60,617 nt of DNA from CAZRCZ01 sp964598765 (GTDB lineage: Bacteria > Sumerlaeota > Sumerlaeia > MVZB01 > JAJFLK01). Both the position numbers and the translations under genes were made by a program. Every line of letters starts with the position of its first letter. The first letter of the stretch is position 1. The DNA lies in contig CAZRCZ010000025.1 in assembly GCA_964598765.1 (NCBI GenBank), forward strand, positions 1 through 60,617. The letters are read 5' to 3'. This document shows, in pieces, positions 35,362 through 43,451 of this stretch. Under the pieces are notes generated by a model, which saw only the letters and a list, made by a program, of their open reading frames with translations, was not told the origin of the DNA and did no database searches.

Positions 35362-35654
35362 TTCCTCCTCGTGAAATCCTCGGTCCATCGCGCCGGATCG
35401 GGACGATAGGCCGTCACCAAAACAGCGGGCTTTCCTCCTCCGCGCGGAATCCCCCAAACCCCGTGAAAAGGCTTTTCCTCGGCATCCGTCTGCAAAACGA
35501 GCACGCAGGGGCCTTTCGGATAATTTGAGTTTTCCTCAATGGTTCTGGCATTCTGAATTCCGTCAATCACGTCTCCGGCCCGGATATCGTCGTCCGCAAG
35601 TTCGTCATATCCATGGTCTGAAATTTTAATCTCATTTTGAGCAGCAAGCTCCAA
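35358..35654 (-). CDS. DUF4258 protein, putative toxin
   Basis: A 98-residue protein resembling DUF4258 (ISDHGYDELADDDI near the start, then VIDGIQNARTIEE, CVLVLQTD and AVLVTAYRPDPARW). This fold is related to RelE/BrnT-like small toxins, and the last strand VLVTAYRPD is typical. The start appears to be a TTG at 35654 with a poor ribosome site. It is coupled to the small downstream gene. Toxin activity is inferred from family and gene order only. Confidence 0.7.
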   Translation of the reverse strand: MELAAQNEIKISDHGYDELADDDIRAGDVIDGIQNARTIEENSNYPKGPCVLVLQTDAEEKPFHGVWGIPRGGGKPAVLVTAYRPDPARWTEDFTRRK

Positions 35655-35771
35655 AATGCGCTGTAGGATTCGTCCTATCCAGCAATAGAATACCTCAATC
35701 GGGGATTCGCGGCAATCTCACGATGCGATTTATTCTCCGTCCTTTTTCCATGAATCTGAATCAGGAGTTGA

Positions 35772-35811
35772 GGGTGACGGCGAAAAAATTGACAGGCTTC
35801 GCCGCTCACCC
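35772..35811. promoter_or_regulatory. Palindrome overlapping the alaS promoter
   Basis: GGGTGACGGCGAA (35772-35784) and TTCGCCGCTCACCC (35798-35811) pair over 13 bases with one bulge. The -35 box begins in the loop and the right arm forms the whole promoter spacer. E. coli AlaRS is known to repress its own gene by binding a palindrome at its promoter, so a similar autoregulatory operator is plausible here. Confidence 0.6.
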
Positions 35812-35817
35812 TAAGAT
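35789..35817 (+). promoter_or_regulatory. Sigma-70-type promoter for alaS
   Basis: A consensus TTGACA, a 17-base spacer and TAAGAT (four of six matches to the -10 consensus), 52 bases before the alaS ATG. A transcript would start near 35824 and have a leader of about 45 bases. Confidence 0.65.
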
Positions 35818-35868
35818 GAGCTTCACTTTATCGAATCAGGAATAAGGTCAAAGGTTCGATTCCACAGA

Positions 35869-38679
35869 ATGATCACCTCCGCTCAAATTCGCCAACGCTA
35901 CGTGGATTTTTTCGCGGCGCGGAGACACAGGCGCGTTCCTTCCGCGCCGCTGGTTCCTCCGGACGATCCGACGCTTCTCTTCACGACGGCGGGAATGGTG
36001 CAGTTCAAGGCGTATTATTCGGGCGCGGTTCCGTTGCCATTCACGCGCGCCGTCACGGTTCAGAAATGTTTGCGCGCCGGAGGGAAAGGCTCGGACCTCG
36101 AACAAGTGGGACGCACGCTCCGGCATCACACCTTCTTTGAGATGCTCGGCAATTTTTCGTTCGGCGATTATTTCAAGAAGGAAGCGATCGAATGGGGATG
36201 GGAATTCTGCGCGGGGAAGGAATGGCTCGGCCTGCCCCCCGAGCGGATTTGGGCGACGGTCTATGGCAAAGCCGACGGCCAAGGGGGATGGATCGTGGAC
36301 GACGAGGCCGAGCGGTTTTGGGTCGAGGGAACGGGGATCGTCAATCCGATCACGCGGCTGGACGAGAAGGAAAATTTTTGGGGTCCGGCGGGAGGGACCG
36401 GCGCGTGCGGCCCCTGCTCGGAAATCAAATTTTTCATGGGGACCGACGAGGAGTTGAAGGAATACCAACAAATCGCGCGGAGCGGCGAAAGGGGACTTGA
36501 AAAAATTCGGCGCGACATCGTGGAGAAGGGCGATCTCTTTCTCGAAATTTGGAACTTGGTTTTTCCGCAATACGACCAGCAACCCGACGGCGCGCGTCCG
36601 CCGCTCAAGAATCGCGGAATTGACACCGGCGCGGGATTGGAGCGCGTGACGACGGCGTGTCAATTCAGCGAAAGCGGCGGCAAAATTTGGTCTCCCTACG
36701 AAACCGATCTCATGCGCCCGATCATCGCCAAACTTTCGGAAATCGTCGGACTTCCCTATCCGCGGTTGCGCGGCGGGGAGGAAGCGGAAAAAGAATTGTG
36801 GGGGCGGGGTCTTGATCCCGCCGTCATCCGGCTGGCGATGAATGCCTGCGCCGATCACGCCCGCGCTCTGACGTTCGCTCTGGCCGAGGGAATCGTTCCC
36901 TCCAACGAAGGGCGAGGTTACGTGATCCGGCGAATTTTGCGCCGCGCGGCGCGGTTCGGGACGAAATTATTCCGGAGCGCGCCCGAGCCGTTTCTTCATA
37001 AACTGGTCGAGCCGGTGCTGGCGGTCATGGGTGAGCATTATCCGGAATTGAGCCGATTCCCCGACGTGGTCAAAAAGCAAATCGACTCGGAGGAAAGCCG
37101 GTTCTGCGCGACGCTGGAGACGGGAAATTATTGGATCGGAAAAATGCTCGTGGATCGCAAGGCGGGGGAGCGCGTCACGGCGGAAGAAGCGTTTTTTCTT
37201 CAAGACACCGTCGGCTATCCGATGGATTTGGTCATCGAGACCGCCGAAGAGCGCGGTTTGATTGTGGACGTTGAGGGTTTTGAGCGACTATCGGCGGATG
37301 CCAAAAAACGCGCGAGGGCGACGTGGAAAGGCAACGCCGCCGTCGCATTGCCCAAGATGGAAGGGGTCGGCGCAACCGAATTTGTCAGGGATATTGGGAG
37401 TCGGATCACGGGCAAAATCCTTCTCATCGTTCGTGGCGATCAAGCGGTGGATTCGCTCGGCGAAGGACAGGCGGGGATCGTGGCGCTGGATCGGACTACC
37501 TTCTATGCCGAAAGCGGGGGACAGATCGGCGACCAAGGCGTTTTCCGCGACAATGAAGGCGCTGAAATTTTCCGGGTCGAGGATACGCGCAAGACCGACG
37601 ACGGGCGCATTTTGCATTTCGGCGAAGCGGTGAATCGTCTAAGCGTGGGACAGGAAGTTGAACCGAAGATTCACTTTCCTCGTCGTTGGGCGACAATGAA
37701 GAATCATTCGGTCACGCACTTGCTACAAGGCGCGCTCAAGCGTCTCATCGGCGCGCACGTCACGCAATCAGGTTCCTACGTCGGGCCGGAACATCTTCGA
37801 TTCGATTTCACCAATCCCGAAGCGCTTTCCGATGAGAAGCTCCGCGAGATCGAGTTGATGGTGAACGAGCAAGTTCAGCGCAATTTGGCGGTCGAGACGC
37901 GCGTTCTGCCGATTGAGGAAGCGCGCAAAATTCCGGGCATCATCGCGCCGTTCGGCGAGAAATACGGCGCGGAGGTTCGCGTTGTCAAAATGGGGGATTT
38001 CTCGACGGAATTCTGCGGCGGGACGCATCTGAAATCCACCGGTGAAATTGGTCCGTTCATTATTACTTCCGAGTCGTCGGTGGCGTCGGGCATTCGACGA
38101 ATCGAGGCGAAAACCGGAACTTCGGCGGCGGCGGCGATTGCGCAGGATCGCGCCGTTCTTTCCAAACTCGCCCGGCAATTGGCGGTCCCGCCCGAAAAAA
38201 TCGAAGAGCGCGTCGCGGCATTGCAGGCCGAAGTCAAGACGCTCAAGCGCTCCATGGAAAAAGCGAAAACCCAGCAGGCCGCAGGCAAAAGCGCGGAGAT
38301 GAAGATCGAGAAAATCGGCGACGTTTCCGTTGGCGCGGCGTGGATCGCCGGAGCGGGCGTCGAAGAATTGCGCTCCGCGCTCGACTCGCTTAAGGGGAAA
38401 CACCAATCGCGGTTTCTCGCGTTGCTGGGATCGGATGGAAGCGGAAATCCGATTGTGGTTGCGGCGGCCAGCCAAGACCTCGCGGGATCGCCCTATGAGG
38501 CGGGCAAGGCGATTCGCGCCGTCGCGCATCTTTTTGACGGCAAAGGAGGCGGCAAGCCGCAGTTCGCGCAGGCGGGATGCAAGGATGCCGAGAAGTTGAA
38601 GCGATGCTTGGAGAATGGAAGCATCTTGGAGCAAATCCGCAAACTCGAAGCGACCGCCAAGACCGAAGGCGCGCGATAA
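35869..38679 (+). CDS. alaS: Alanyl-tRNA synthetase
   Basis: Charges tRNA-Ala in the cytosol. The protein has 936 residues, slightly longer than E. coli AlaRS (about 875). Class II catalytic core at the N-terminus: IRQRYVDFFAARRHRRVPSA, FTTAGMVQFKAYYSG, FFEMLGNFSFGDYFKKEAI, and RGIDTGAGLERVT (motif 3-like ends). The editing domain has the metal-binding HSVTH and CGGTH motifs, and the C-terminal region (about 790-936) ends with the oligomerisation/C-Ala domain KPQFAQAGCKDAEKL. It lies downstream of a palindromic promoter and is not obviously in an operon. Confidence 0.97.
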   Translation: MITSAQIRQRYVDFFAARRHRRVPSAPLVPPDDPTLLFTTAGMVQFKAYYSGAVPLPFTRAVTVQKCLRAGGKGSDLEQVGRTLRHHTFFEMLGNFSFGDYFKKEAIEWGWEFCAGKEWLGLPPERIWATVYGKADGQGGWIVDDEAERFWVEGTGIVNPITRLDEKENFWGPAGGTGACGPCSEIKFFMGTDEELKEYQQIARSGERGLEKIRRDIVEKGDLFLEIWNLVFPQYDQQPDGARPPLKNRGIDTGAGLERVTTACQFSESGGKIWSPYETDLMRPIIAKLSEIVGLPYPRLRGGEEAEKELWGRGLDPAVIRLAMNACADHARALTFALAEGIVPSNEGRGYVIRRILRRAARFGTKLFRSAPEPFLHKLVEPVLAVMGEHYPELSRFPDVVKKQIDSEESRFCATLETGNYWIGKMLVDRKAGERVTAEEAFFLQDTVGYPMDLVIETAEERGLIVDVEGFERLSADAKKRARATWKGNAAVALPKMEGVGATEFVRDIGSRITGKILLIVRGDQAVDSLGEGQAGIVALDRTTFYAESGGQIGDQGVFRDNEGAEIFRVEDTRKTDDGRILHFGEAVNRLSVGQEVEPKIHFPRRWATMKNHSVTHLLQGALKRLIGAHVTQSGSYVGPEHLRFDFTNPEALSDEKLREIELMVNEQVQRNLAVETRVLPIEEARKIPGIIAPFGEKYGAEVRVVKMGDFSTEFCGGTHLKSTGEIGPFIITSESSVASGIRRIEAKTGTSAAAAIAQDRAVLSKLARQLAVPPEKIEERVAALQAEVKTLKRSMEKAKTQQAAGKSAEMKIEKIGDVSVGAAWIAGAGVEELRSALDSLKGKHQSRFLALLGSDGSGNPIVVAAASQDLAGSPYEAGKAIRAVAHLFDGKGGGKPQFAQAGCKDAEKLKRCLENGSILEQIRKLEATAKTEGAR

Positions 38680-38713
38680 GCTCGTGGTGGAAAACAATCT
38701 TTTTAATCCCTTT

Positions 38714-38809
38714 CAACCACCAAGGCACCAAGACACCAAGATAAAAAAAGATATTTTCATGGTTCCTCCTCCTATTCTGGAACTTTGTGCCTTGGTGTTT
38801 TGGTGGTTG
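38714..38809. repeat. Palindromic element B (CACCAAGG-type arms)
   Basis: Left arm 38714-38740 (CAACCACCAAGGCACCAAG...) and right arm 38783-38809 match as inverted repeats at about 23 of 27 positions, separated by 42 bases. The arm unit is CACCAAG(G/A) with a period of 8-9 bases. The element lies between alaS and the iron-binding-protein gene, inside a frame that extends upstream of the latter. Confidence 0.85.
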
Positions 38810-38833
38810 AGAAATTCCCTTTTTTGCAACCGA

Positions 38834-39898
38834 ATGCCACGGAAAATAATTGTAAGCCTCTTCGGACCGGTTCTGTTCGTAGCCGCCTGCGGCCAGCAAA
38901 AAGAAAAATCAAATGCGGCCGCCTCGACAAACTCAAATCGCAAGCAGGTCGTCGTCTTCACGCCGCACGGGCAGGAAATGCTCGACGAATACAAGAAGGC
39001 GTTCGAGAAGGCGTATCCCAACATCGAAGTCGTCGGGAGGTTCGTGCCGACCGGACAAATCCTGAGCCAACTTCGGATTGACAAGGGGGCGGCTAAAATT
39101 GACGTGTGGTGGGGAGGGACTTCGGCGTTCTTCGCGCAGGCAAAAAACGAAAAGCTTCTGGAACCCTACAAGCCAAGCTGGGCCGGAGCGATCAAGGCGG
39201 AATATCACGACTCCGACGACGCATGGTTCGCGCAGTTCCTTCAGGTTCCGGCCATCATGTTCAACAAAAACATTTACAAGGCCGATGCAGTTCCCCAAAA
39301 GTGGGACGACCTTCTCGATCCGAAATGGAAAGATAAAATCGTGATTCGGGAGCCAATGGATTCGGGGACGATGAAGACGATTTTCACGGGGCTGATTTGG
39401 CGCTCCGGAGGCGCGAATCACGATCCCGCGCCCGGATATGACTTCTTGAAACGGCTCGATGCACATACAAAAACCTATCTGCCGAATCCGCAGGCGCTTT
39501 ATGACCGCGTTGCCAAGAGCGAGGAGGGATACCTCTCGCTTTGGAATCTGACCGACGTTCTCTTTCAGGCCGAGGCGAACGGCTATCCGTTCGGCTATCG
39601 GATTCCGACGGACCCGGTTCCGATTTCGCTCGACCCGATTGCGTTGATTGCGGGTGGGCCGCACGCCGAAGAAGCGAAATTGTTTTATGAATTTGTCACC
39701 TCAAAGGAAAATTGTCTGAAACTTGCGCGGGATCATTTTCGAATCTTGGCGCGCGAGGATATTTCGCGCAAGGAACTCCCGGCGCGGATGAGAGAAATTC
39801 AATTTCAACCGATGCAATTCGATTTCTCGGAATTCGACAAACTCCAAACCCAATGGATGGATCATTGGCAAACTTCGATACGCGATCCCAAGAAATAG
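38834..39898 (+). CDS. Iron-type ABC transporter substrate-binding lipoprotein
   Basis: A 354-residue precursor with a lipobox (LFVAACG, Cys near residue 19), followed by an extracellular solute-binding fold. VVVFTPHGQEMLDEYKKAFEK begins lobe 1; AKIDVWWGGTSAFFAQ and FLQVPAIMFNKNIYK are typical of the Fe(3+)/AfuA-FbpA group, which also includes thiamine and phosphonate binders. The start is set at ATG 38834 because upstream residues read through repeat element B. Its ATPase follows four bases later; the matching permease is probably the gene at 46190-47872. Confidence 0.85.
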   Translation: MPRKIIVSLFGPVLFVAACGQQKEKSNAAASTNSNRKQVVVFTPHGQEMLDEYKKAFEKAYPNIEVVGRFVPTGQILSQLRIDKGAAKIDVWWGGTSAFFAQAKNEKLLEPYKPSWAGAIKAEYHDSDDAWFAQFLQVPAIMFNKNIYKADAVPQKWDDLLDPKWKDKIVIREPMDSGTMKTIFTGLIWRSGGANHDPAPGYDFLKRLDAHTKTYLPNPQALYDRVAKSEEGYLSLWNLTDVLFQAEANGYPFGYRIPTDPVPISLDPIALIAGGPHAEEAKLFYEFVTSKENCLKLARDHFRILAREDISRKELPARMREIQFQPMQFDFSEFDKLQTQWMDHWQTSIRDPKK

Positions 39899-39902
39899 TC
39901 CC

Positions 39903-41039
39903 GTGTCCGAACTCGTTCTTTCCCACGTTCGCAAGCAATTCGTCGCTCCCGACGGGCGGACGTTCGAGGCGCTCAAGGGGATTGATCTGCACGTTGCTTC
40001 AGGCGAATGTTTTTCCCTGCTCGGTCCTTCGGGTTGCGGAAAGACGACGCTTTTGCGAATCATCGGTGGTTTGGAGCATCCTGATGATGGAACAGTCATG
40101 ATGGGTGGATACGACGTGACCGCGCTTCCTCCCGAAAGGCGTCCCGCCGCGATGGTTTTTCAAAGCTACGCTCTTTTTCCGCATCTCACCGTCGAGGGAA
40201 ACGTCGCGTTCGGGCTCAAGATCCGTAGAAAATCGGGGGCGGAAATTCGTCGTAAGGTGAATGAGATATTGGAATTGGTTCAGCTTTCCGGATTGAACAA
40301 ACGAAAAATGGACGAGCTTTCCGGTGGCCAACAACAGCGCGTCGCGTTGGCGCGAGTGCTTGCGATTGAACCTTCGATTCTTTTGATGGACGAACCCTTG
40401 TCCAACCTTGATGCGGCATTGCGCCGAAGCACACGATCCACGATCCGCCGGATTCAGACCGAGTTGGGTTTGACCATGATTTACGTCACGCACGATCAGG
40501 AAGAGGCGTTGATGATCTCGGATCGAATCGCGCTGATGGAGGCGGGAGCGATTCTGCAAACCGGGAAGCCGCGCGAGCTTTATGATGCGCCCGCATCGGA
40601 GGAAGTCGCCCGGTTCATCGGCGAGAGAAACATGATTCCCGGCGTTCTGAAAGCAGTGGAAGGAAATGAAGCAAGAATTACGCTGGAGGAAAACGAGGAT
40701 GGAGGGACGATTGGGGTCGGGTTGAAACAGGGATTTCAGCAATGGCGATCCGGAGCGAAAATTTGGTTGGCGGTTAAACCGGACGACTTCCTTCTTGAAT
40801 CCGCAGAACGAACCTCGATAGAAGGTTGGATTGGAACAATTCTACTGATCTCATTCGCCGGAAACGCGCAGGAAATCGAAATTCAACTGGAGCAAACGGG
40901 GCAGATTCTTCGGGCGCGGTGCGATGGGGCGCGGACGCTTCAATTTCAGAGGGGGGAGCGTGTTCGCGTTGGGATAGGGAAGGGACGGGGACTGATCTTT
41001 GAGCGGCGAGCAGAATCGTTCACCACAGAGACACAGTGA
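39903..41039 (+). CDS. ABC transporter ATPase (iron/polyamine type)
   Basis: A 378-residue ATPase of the FbpC/PotA/UgpC group. Walker A GPSGCGKTTLLR, Q-loop VFQSYALFPHLTV, signature LSGGQQQRVALARVL, Walker B ILLMDEPLSNLD and switch His in YVTHDQEEAL are all present. The C-terminal TOBE-like region (about residues 240-370) contains IWLAVKPDDFLL. GTG start at 39903, immediately after the binding-protein gene. The last codons (FTTETQ and the stop) are supplied by palindromic element C, so the native end has been altered. It should energise import together with a two-domain permease. Confidence 0.9.
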   Translation: MSELVLSHVRKQFVAPDGRTFEALKGIDLHVASGECFSLLGPSGCGKTTLLRIIGGLEHPDDGTVMMGGYDVTALPPERRPAAMVFQSYALFPHLTVEGNVAFGLKIRRKSGAEIRRKVNEILELVQLSGLNKRKMDELSGGQQQRVALARVLAIEPSILLMDEPLSNLDAALRRSTRSTIRRIQTELGLTMIYVTHDQEEALMISDRIALMEAGAILQTGKPRELYDAPASEEVARFIGERNMIPGVLKAVEGNEARITLEENEDGGTIGVGLKQGFQQWRSGAKIWLAVKPDDFLLESAERTSIEGWIGTILLISFAGNAQEIEIQLEQTGQILRARCDGARTLQFQRGERVRVGIGKGRGLIFERRAESFTTETQ

Positions 41040-41180
41040 GGAACCTGAGATGCAAGCGGTGGTTCAAAAAATGGAAGAATTTTTGTAATTCGGTCTTGCG
41101 GTGATTGTCTTATTTAAGAATAGCCGCATTTCTCAATTACTCGGAGCCTGCCAAGGACCTCCCTGTGTCTCCTTGGTGAA
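41018..41180. repeat. Palindromic element C (CACAGAGA-type arms)
   Basis: Left arm 41018-41043 (GTTCACCACAGAGACACAGT...) and right arm 41158-41180 (CCTCCCTGTGTCTCCTTGGT...) are inverted repeats matching at about 19 of 23 positions, 115 bases apart. The left arm encodes the last six residues and stop of the ABC ATPase. The right arm precedes the end of the zinc-ribbon gene. Confidence 0.75.
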
Positions 41181-41189
41181 ATCGTTCTC

Positions 41190-41681
41190 CTAAACATTTT
41201 TGGAAGCATAAGGCCCGATGTTGGCCAATCGCTCGATCACCTGCGCGGTGAGCCGGGCGTCCTGCTTGTTCAGCCCATTGATGGCCAAAATTCCCGTCGC
41301 GCCGCCGTAGGTCTCGACGGCGACGCCGCCCCATATCACGCCGCTCGACGCGCGAACCGACGCCACGCGATCCACCGAAATTTTTTGATCCAGCGAGCGC
41401 AATCCCAAAAACATCCGCCGACGAATGTGAATTTCGTTCGCGGTGAGCGTCAGAATCGGCGGCAAGAACAAATTCGTGACGGAGTATTCGGTGAGGAATG
41501 CCCCCAACGGCGAGGCGTAAACCACCCACGGTTCCGGCAAAAGGGATGCGGACGGAGGCGCGGGAGGACGCAGATCGTTCCGGCAGAAGGGGCAGATCGC
41601 GGCGGAAGAGCGGACCGGCTCGGCGCAGGCCGGGCAAATTTTGATGTCGCCGACGTTGGCTCCGCACCAACCGCATTTCAC
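41190..41681 (-). CDS. Zinc-ribbon protein with PH-like domain
   Basis: At least 163 residues: KCGWCGANVGDIKICPACAEPV and then SSAAICPFCRNDL (two or more CxxC zinc knuckles), followed by a domain of about 110 residues (LTANEIHIRRRMFLGLRSLDQKISVDRVASVRA) that resembles bacterial PH domains, and no membrane helix. The open frame continues upstream into ACPFCREEI, a further CxxC knuckle, and on past the end of the radical SAM gene, without ATG, GTG or TTG. GTG 41681 is the first usable start and cuts off that knuckle, so the true N-terminus is unresolved. Function unknown. Confidence 0.6.
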   Translation of the reverse strand: MKCGWCGANVGDIKICPACAEPVRSSAAICPFCRNDLRPPAPPSASLLPEPWVVYASPLGAFLTEYSVTNLFLPPILTLTANEIHIRRRMFLGLRSLDQKISVDRVASVRASSGVIWGGVAVETYGGATGILAINGLNKQDARLTAQVIERLANIGPYASKNV

Positions 41682-41800
41682 CGCGCCGACGGGAATCTCC
41701 TCCCTGCAAAAGGGACAGGCGGCGCCGCCGCGATGCGCGGGAGGCGGCTCGCCGGCCGCGCGCTCCGCATCGGCGGAGCCGGAATAGATCGGCTGAGGTT

Positions 41801-43066
41801 CTATGACGCGGCTCCGATGAACGGGCGATAGGCGGTCAGCGATTCCACGAGCCGCAGAGCGGTCGCCGTCGGCTTCCGGCGCAACGTTTCCAGCGCCGCG
41901 TCCATTTCTCCGTAAAATTCAGGCGTCGCCAGCGAGCGCACAAAGGGACAGGCGTCGCGCATGGCGCAAAATTCAAACGTGAGACAATGATTGCCGCTGG
42001 AATCGAATCGCCCTTCGTTCAGCGCAATGTCACGCAGTTCGTCGCGCAGTTTGTTGTAATTCTCGCCATGCCAGATCGAGCGGAAATCGCGCTCTTTGAT
42101 GTTGCCCAGAGGCGGATAGCCGGGCGTCGTCGCCAACATACAACAGGGATAAACTTCGCCGTTGCCGCGGATCACCGTCGAATACCAGCCGATCATGCAA
42201 TACTCGGTCCGGTTGTTTCCCTCGCGCCGCCAAATCGCGCGGTGGCCGTTGGCGCGGTGCGTTTGGGATTGCTCGGCGTGCGTTTTCTCCTGCGGCAAAA
42301 TGCGCTCGTTGCTGAACCCGACGAGAAGCAACCCGCGTTCGCGGTCGCGCTCGATCAGGCTTCGCATTCTCTCTCCGGCGACGGCCAATTCCTCCGGCGT
42401 CATCGTTTTCTCCGGCGCGATGCCATACATGTCGCGGACGTAAACGTGATCCACGCCCAACTCGACCGCCATGTCATAGGCGCCCTCGATTTGATCGTGG
42501 TTTCCCTTCCAAAGAAAAAATTGCTGGATGATTTTCGGGCGGGTCAGGCCGCGGCGTTTTCGCTCGGCCAGAAAATTGCGGATGTTGTCGAGGACGACGT
42601 GAAACGCGCGCTCCGTCGTGCCGTTGGTCTCGGCGTAGCGTTGGGCGTCCACGTCGTTGAAGCTGACGATGATTTCGGAGGTATCAAGTCGCAGAAAACG
42701 ATCCGCGATTTCCGGCGTCAACTTGAAGGCGTTGGTCGTCACGTTGCTGACGGCGATTCGGCGGTCGAGGCAGAGATCGAGGAATTCCTTCAGTTCGGGA
42801 TAGATGAGCGGCTCCCCCCCTCCGGCCAATCGAACCGACCTCACTCCCATCTCGATTAACTCGAGCAGAGTTTTTTTCAGCAAATCCCACGGAAGGCGTT
42901 GCGAGCGGTCCACGAACGCCGAATTGCAGAAGAAACATTCGTAGTTGCAGGCGTCGGTCGGACTGAATTCGGCGTGATACGGCCCGCCATAAACGGCGTT
43001 GTCGCGGATGCCTGCGATAATCGCGCGGCGTTCGTCGGCTGTGATTTTTTCCCACCCGTGGAGCAT
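41801..43066 (-). CDS. Radical SAM protein with C-terminal Cys cluster
   Basis: A 421-residue radical SAM enzyme. The [4Fe-4S] cysteines are Cys40, Cys44 and Cys47 (CNYECFFC), followed by VRLAGGGEPLIYPEL (SAM-binding GGE motif) and VTTNAFKL. The C-terminal third has a SPASM-like Cys set (EYCMIG, VYPCCML, CLTFEFCAMRDAC) with GNIKERDFRSIW, typical of enzymes with auxiliary clusters. The reaction is unknown; such proteins modify peptides or act in cofactor synthesis. No candidate precursor peptide was found nearby. Confidence 0.88.
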   Translation of the reverse strand: MLHGWEKITADERRAIIAGIRDNAVYGGPYHAEFSPTDACNYECFFCNSAFVDRSQRLPWDLLKKTLLELIEMGVRSVRLAGGGEPLIYPELKEFLDLCLDRRIAVSNVTTNAFKLTPEIADRFLRLDTSEIIVSFNDVDAQRYAETNGTTERAFHVVLDNIRNFLAERKRRGLTRPKIIQQFFLWKGNHDQIEGAYDMAVELGVDHVYVRDMYGIAPEKTMTPEELAVAGERMRSLIERDRERGLLLVGFSNERILPQEKTHAEQSQTHRANGHRAIWRREGNNRTEYCMIGWYSTVIRGNGEVYPCCMLATTPGYPPLGNIKERDFRSIWHGENYNKLRDELRDIALNEGRFDSSGNHCLTFEFCAMRDACPFVRSLATPEFYGEMDAALETLRRKPTATALRLVESLTAYRPFIGAAS

Positions 43067-43451
43067 GGCGGCGTTTTTTCGGTTGTTCTTATCTCAATCT
43101 TCTTTTCCTAGTCATTCTACAGCGGGTGAAAGGGGGAGTCAATGAAGCAGGTCAATTTGGCGCCAATAGGGGTGCATCTCCCAGATCCGTAAGACGGCTC
43201 TCTTACGCGGTAGTTGGGAAATCCTACCTAGTCGCCCGAGGGACGGAATAATCTCAGCCCCGCACGACAGAGCGCGGGTAGGCGTGGGCAGAGAGATCGA
43301 GTCCCGCAAAGGACGACACAATCCGGAATTTGTGCCGTCCCATTGGGACCGGCGTCGAGGAAATGTTCTTTACCCACGGACTCACGTCCGGGGCTGGGAT
43401 TGTCAGCGTCACTTCGGGACGCGGAACGACGGAGTGGAAAGATCGGAAGAT
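43067..43451. repeat. Gene-free region with nested palindromes
   Basis: About 385 bases between the radical SAM and PIG-L genes. Inside it, AGTCCCGCAAAGGACGACAC and a complementary TTGTGCCGTCCCATTGGGAC (about 43302-43352) form a 22-base imperfect inverted repeat, and an outer pair (CAGCCCCGCACGACAGAGCG near 43256 and CACGTCCGGGGCTG near 43383) encloses it. It looks like a compound dispersed palindrome. No gene. Confidence 0.55.

Noticed and set aside
35846..35862. tRNA T-loop-like GGTTCGATTCC upstream of alaS
   Set aside because: The flanking bases do not pair (AAAGG against CCACA), and no acceptor stem or D-arm is in place, so it is not a tRNA.
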